A stretch of DNA of 64,000 nt from the NCBI GenBank assembly GCA_019429205.1, contig JAHYIT010000009.1, positions 1 through 64,000 of the forward strand. The letters are read 5' to 3'. Positions within the stretch are counted from its first letter, which is position 1; the number at the start of each line of letters is the position of its first letter. The notes beneath the pieces are model-generated. The model was given only the letters and a program-made list of their open reading frames with translations, searched no databases and was not told the origin of the DNA. Position numbers and translations under genes: made by a program. Positions 61,600-64,000 of this stretch are shown piece by piece. Origin of the DNA: Mariniphaga sp. (lineage in GTDB: Bacteria; Bacteroidota; Bacteroidia; Bacteroidales; Prolixibacteraceae).

Positions 61600-63224
61600 C
61601 AGCCTTTGAGTTTATAAATTTCAAAAGGAAGCTGGCAAAATTCGATGCGCAATTCGGTAAGGGTATGGTTATCGACAAATTTAGCAGGCGCAAACACAAG
61701 TCTTTTTTTTCCGTTGTGCCGCCCCAGGGCTTTGGCTTTTTCAAGCGTAAGGGCTGTCGATTTCAGGTAATTTAAATCGGGTTTATAAAAAAGGTAAATT
61801 TCATAATCCCGGCTTGCACCAATGTAATTTGTTTCTTCATTGATTCTTAACGGGTCGAATTCTTCGCCGGTGGCCGTGTAAAAGAGGTATTTGGCAATTT
61901 CCCCGTAGGCCGGAAGACTTTCGCCCTGCAATATACTTTCCATTTCAATGGCTGGGCCTAATTCAAAATAACTAAATGTGCCTCCAGTGCCTTCCTTAAA
62001 TTTTTTTGAACCGGAAACGCCTTTGATTACCCTGCGGACACGTTCGGCGGTAATGCTGTCGGCATAATCTTCCATTTCCACCAAAATGAATTTTCGGTTT
62101 CCACCGTCTTCTTTGTTCAGGTCGAGCACGGCGTGGGCAGTTGTACCGGAGCCTGCGAAAGAGTCGAGGATTATGTCGTTTTTTGAAGTACTAATCTTGA
62201 TAATTCTTTTTAATAATTTTAAAGGTTTTGGAGTATTAAATGCATTTGTATCATTAAATATTTCATTTACTTCATTTTTTGAAGTCCTATTGCTACCTAC
62301 ATCCCTATTATACCAGATAGTCATAGGAGGTCTACCTTTTGAATTTTCTGCATAAATTCGGAAATAAGGTGTCCATCCACTTTTTCCTTGAATCCATTCA
62401 ATTCTATCTTTTTCTTTCTCAACTTTTTTCGAGCTCCACCTCCAAGCTCCATCCCCCCCATCTTTTAATTTAGGAAAGACTTCGGTATTATCAGGGGCTA
62501 ATAAAGAATAATAAAGGGCTGGTCTTGATTCTCGAGTTTCACCTTGACCTCCCATAGCTCTTAAAGGTTTCAAATAAAACTTTCGCCCTTTTTCATCTAT
62601 TTTGGTATAGTGCTTTAAATCTTTTTCATCCAATATCAATCTATTAATAGAATAAAATTCCTCATTTTTAGCATACATCAATGTATTATCATGACTTGTT
62701 GAAAAATAATCTGCATCCATTTTAGGACTATCTGCTTTTTCCCAAATTATATTAGATATAAAATTTTTTTCTCCAAATATCTCATCTAATAAAACTCTTA
62801 TCCTATGCTGTTCTGTATCATCAATAGAAATAAAAATGACCCCATCTTCTGACAGCAATTCTCTTAACAATTTCAACCGGGGCATCATCATACACAACCA
62901 TTTATCATGCCGGGTCAGGTCGTCTTTATCCACTACTTTACCTAACCAATCTTTAATCATCGGGCTGTTTACGTTATCGTTGTATGCCCAACCTTCGTTT
63001 CCGGTGTTATATGGCGGATCAATGTAAATGCATTTTATTTTCCCGGAATAAGTAGGTAAGAGTGCTTTTAAGGCTTTCAGGTTGTCGCCCTGAATGATTA
63101 AGTTGTCGTGTAACGATAATTTATCGGTAAGGCTTTTCTCCTTTTGCGGCACCAACTGATGAAAAGGAACCGCCAAATGGTGGTTTTGTACAAACGATTT
63201 TCCTTTGAAGTTGAGTGTTGGCAT
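61599..63224 (-). CDS. mod: Type III site-specific DNA methyltransferase, Mod subunit
   Basis: About 541 residues from the ATG at 63224 (MPTLNFKGKSFVQNHH), which lies 4 bp after the preceding stop; an earlier ATG at 63254 would overlap that gene. Beta-class order: catalytic motif IV YIDPPYNTGNEG near residue 69, then the target-recognition region, then the AdoMet motif LDSFAGSGTTAHAV near 364. N6-adenine methylation is expected. The recognition region (about 62160-62860) is visibly more AT-rich than the flanks. It is followed by res with a one-base overlap. Confidence 0.92.
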   Translation of the reverse strand: MPTLNFKGKSFVQNHHLAVPFHQLVPQKEKSLTDKLSLHDNLIIQGDNLKALKALLPTYSGKIKCIYIDPPYNTGNEGWAYNDNVNSPMIKDWLGKVVDKDDLTRHDKWLCMMMPRLKLLRELLSEDGVIFISIDDTEQHRIRVLLDEIFGEKNFISNIIWEKADSPKMDADYFSTSHDNTLMYAKNEEFYSINRLILDEKDLKHYTKIDEKGRKFYLKPLRAMGGQGETRESRPALYYSLLAPDNTEVFPKLKDGGDGAWRWSSKKVEKEKDRIEWIQGKSGWTPYFRIYAENSKGRPPMTIWYNRDVGSNRTSKNEVNEIFNDTNAFNTPKPLKLLKRIIKISTSKNDIILDSFAGSGTTAHAVLDLNKEDGGNRKFILVEMEDYADSITAERVRRVIKGVSGSKKFKEGTGGTFSYFELGPAIEMESILQGESLPAYGEIAKYLFYTATGEEFDPLRINEETNYIGASRDYEIYLFYKPDLNYLKSTALTLEKAKALGRHNGKKRLVFAPAKFVDNHTLTELRIEFCQLPFEIYKLKG

Positions 63225-63228
63225 AGTT

Positions 63229-63720
63229 TTACCCTTTAAAAGATTTATAGGCAACTGTAATGTTAACTGCTTTATCGCTTATTCGCGTTAATTTATAATC
63301 TACAATAAACTGGTCATATTGAGCATATTCAGTACATTTTATTTCAACATATTCCAGAATAAGTTCCTTTAATTCATAGGGAACAGTCATTTTATATATT
63401 CCAAGTGATTCGAGCATCGCCTCTTCGCCTTTTTTTTCTTTAATTATACCTAAGTTCCAGGCCACGACACCCATGCCAACTATATTTTGTCGTTCCTTGA
63501 AACTTTCTGCATTTTCCATTAGTGGATCAATCATTTCAGAAAACACCTCTGAAATTTTTACTTTTGCATTATTTATTCTAATTTCTACAGGCTTTTCAAA
63601 TTGCCTGGTTAATCTTTGTTGCATCTCGGATTTTCCAAAAATGACATTGTTTTTTAACGCTTCTTTATTTTGTTTCCGATACGTATTTCTGCCCATCCTG
63701 TTTTTCTTTAAGGTATTCAA
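63229..63720 (-). CDS. Unknown protein in the restriction-modification operon
   Basis: 163 residues (or 155 from the ATG at 63696), not recognised. It is basic at the start (KKNRMGRNTYRKQNKEALKNN) and mostly helical, with an acidic C-terminal half containing LKELILEYVEIKCTEYAQYDQF. There is no signal peptide or membrane segment. It overlaps the XRE gene by 56 bp and precedes mod by 4 bp, so it is part of that operon. It might be an accessory or control factor of the system; nothing in the sequence proves this. Confidence 0.7.
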   Translation of the reverse strand: MNTLKKNRMGRNTYRKQNKEALKNNVIFGKSEMQQRLTRQFEKPVEIRINNAKVKISEVFSEMIDPLMENAESFKERQNIVGMGVVAWNLGIIKEKKGEEAMLESLGIYKMTVPYELKELILEYVEIKCTEYAQYDQFIVDYKLTRISDKAVNITVAYKSFKG

Positions 63721-63994
63721 TTTTTGCTTCTGCCACTTTCAAAGCTTTATCGGCAAATTCCTCGTCTGCCAATTCATATACAATTTTATCAGAGAGCCAG
63801 GCCACCAAAAGTTTTTCCTGCTCTACATTAAAATATTCAGCTAATTTTTTTACCTGTTCTCTGGAAGCTTTTCGTTGTCCGCGTTCAATTTTACTCAAAA
63901 TGGCCTGGTCGGTATCGAGAAAACCCGCCACAATACGCAGCGGCAATCCTTTCTCTTCTCTTTTTTGTCTGATAATATCTCCCAGCGACTCCAT
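63665..63994 (-). CDS. XRE-family HTH transcriptional regulator
   Basis: A 109-residue protein. The helix-turn-helix covers residues 5-62 (IIRQKREEKGLPLRIVAGFLDTDQAILSKIERGQR in part), with a typical recognition helix SKIERGQRKAS, followed by a C-terminal helical tail rich in Ala, Glu and Lys (about 70-105) that may dimerise. It is the first visible gene of the restriction operon and may time expression like a controller protein. The start at 63994 is 6 bp from the window edge, so its promoter is outside. Confidence 0.88.
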   Translation of the reverse strand: MESLGDIIRQKREEKGLPLRIVAGFLDTDQAILSKIERGQRKASREQVKKLAEYFNVEQEKLLVAWLSDKIVYELADEEFADKALKVAEAKIEYLKEKQDGQKYVSETK

Positions 63995-64000
63995 TTTTGA

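Noticed and set aside
59050-63994. Restriction module as part of a prophage or integrative element
   Set aside because: No integrase, phage gene, attachment repeats or tRNA seen at the visible boundary; the other end lies outside the window.

Overview
The window looks like a chromosomal piece of a Bacteroidota genome, probably of the marine Marinilabiliales/Prolixibacteraceae type. The lineage is inferred from SusC/SusD pairs, a hybrid two-component regulator, type IX secretion tails on large enzymes, and TAnnTTTG-type -7 promoter elements. No rRNA, tRNA, CRISPR array, integrase or insertion sequence was seen.

Layout. (a) 1-8.6 kb is ordinary: a partial asnA (minus strand), an MFS transporter, tex, the three-gene transhydrogenase operon pntAA-pntAB-pntB, and an orphan PAS histidine kinase with a Cys-rich motif. 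(b) 8.8-13.3 kb (plus strand) holds a GH105-type unsaturated uronyl hydrolase, a DUF4957/DUF5123-type beta-helix protein with a T9SS tail, and a CapA-like protein. (c) 13.4-33.2 kb (minus strand) is one long pectin operon: a 34-aa membrane mini-protein, SusC, SusD, a DUF5123 lipoprotein, a pectate lyase, a DUF1593 protein, two more pectate lyases, a GH28 polygalacturonase, and a pectinesterase-pectate lyase fusion. (d) 33.5-35.5 kb (plus strand) holds a DUF4861 protein and an alpha/beta-hydrolase esterase. (e) 35.6-50.2 kb (minus strand) is a second polysaccharide utilisation locus: the HTCS regulator, a second 34-aa mini-protein, SusC, SusD, a terminator, GH43, pectinesterase, CE12 acetylesterase and another pectinesterase. 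(f) 50.3-59.0 kb (minus strand) carries uptake and catabolism of the released hexuronates: a Zn-dehydrogenase, tagaturonate epimerase, uronate isomerase, KDG kinase, KDPG aldolase and a TRAP transporter. (g) 59.05-64 kb (minus strand) is a Type III restriction-modification module with an XRE regulator and an unknown small protein.

How it works together (inference from families). Surface and periplasmic esterases, lyases and hydrolases break pectin down. SusCD pairs import oligomers, GH105 and GH28 release monomers, and the TRAP system takes hexuronates across the inner membrane. UxaC, UxaE, KdgK and Eda then feed the lower Entner-Doudoroff route. The reductase and dehydratase that would link fructuronate to KDG are not recognisable here, except possibly the Zn-dehydrogenase.

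Most interesting signal. Both susC genes are preceded by the same unannotated layout: a two-repeat operator (TTGGGAAA repeated with a 19-20 bp period), about 80 bp, a 34-codon single-pass membrane mini-protein conserved at the amino-acid level despite synonymous codon changes, a conserved leader motif, then susC. This looks like an undescribed leader cassette shared by two PULs and probably controlled by the single HTCS in the window.
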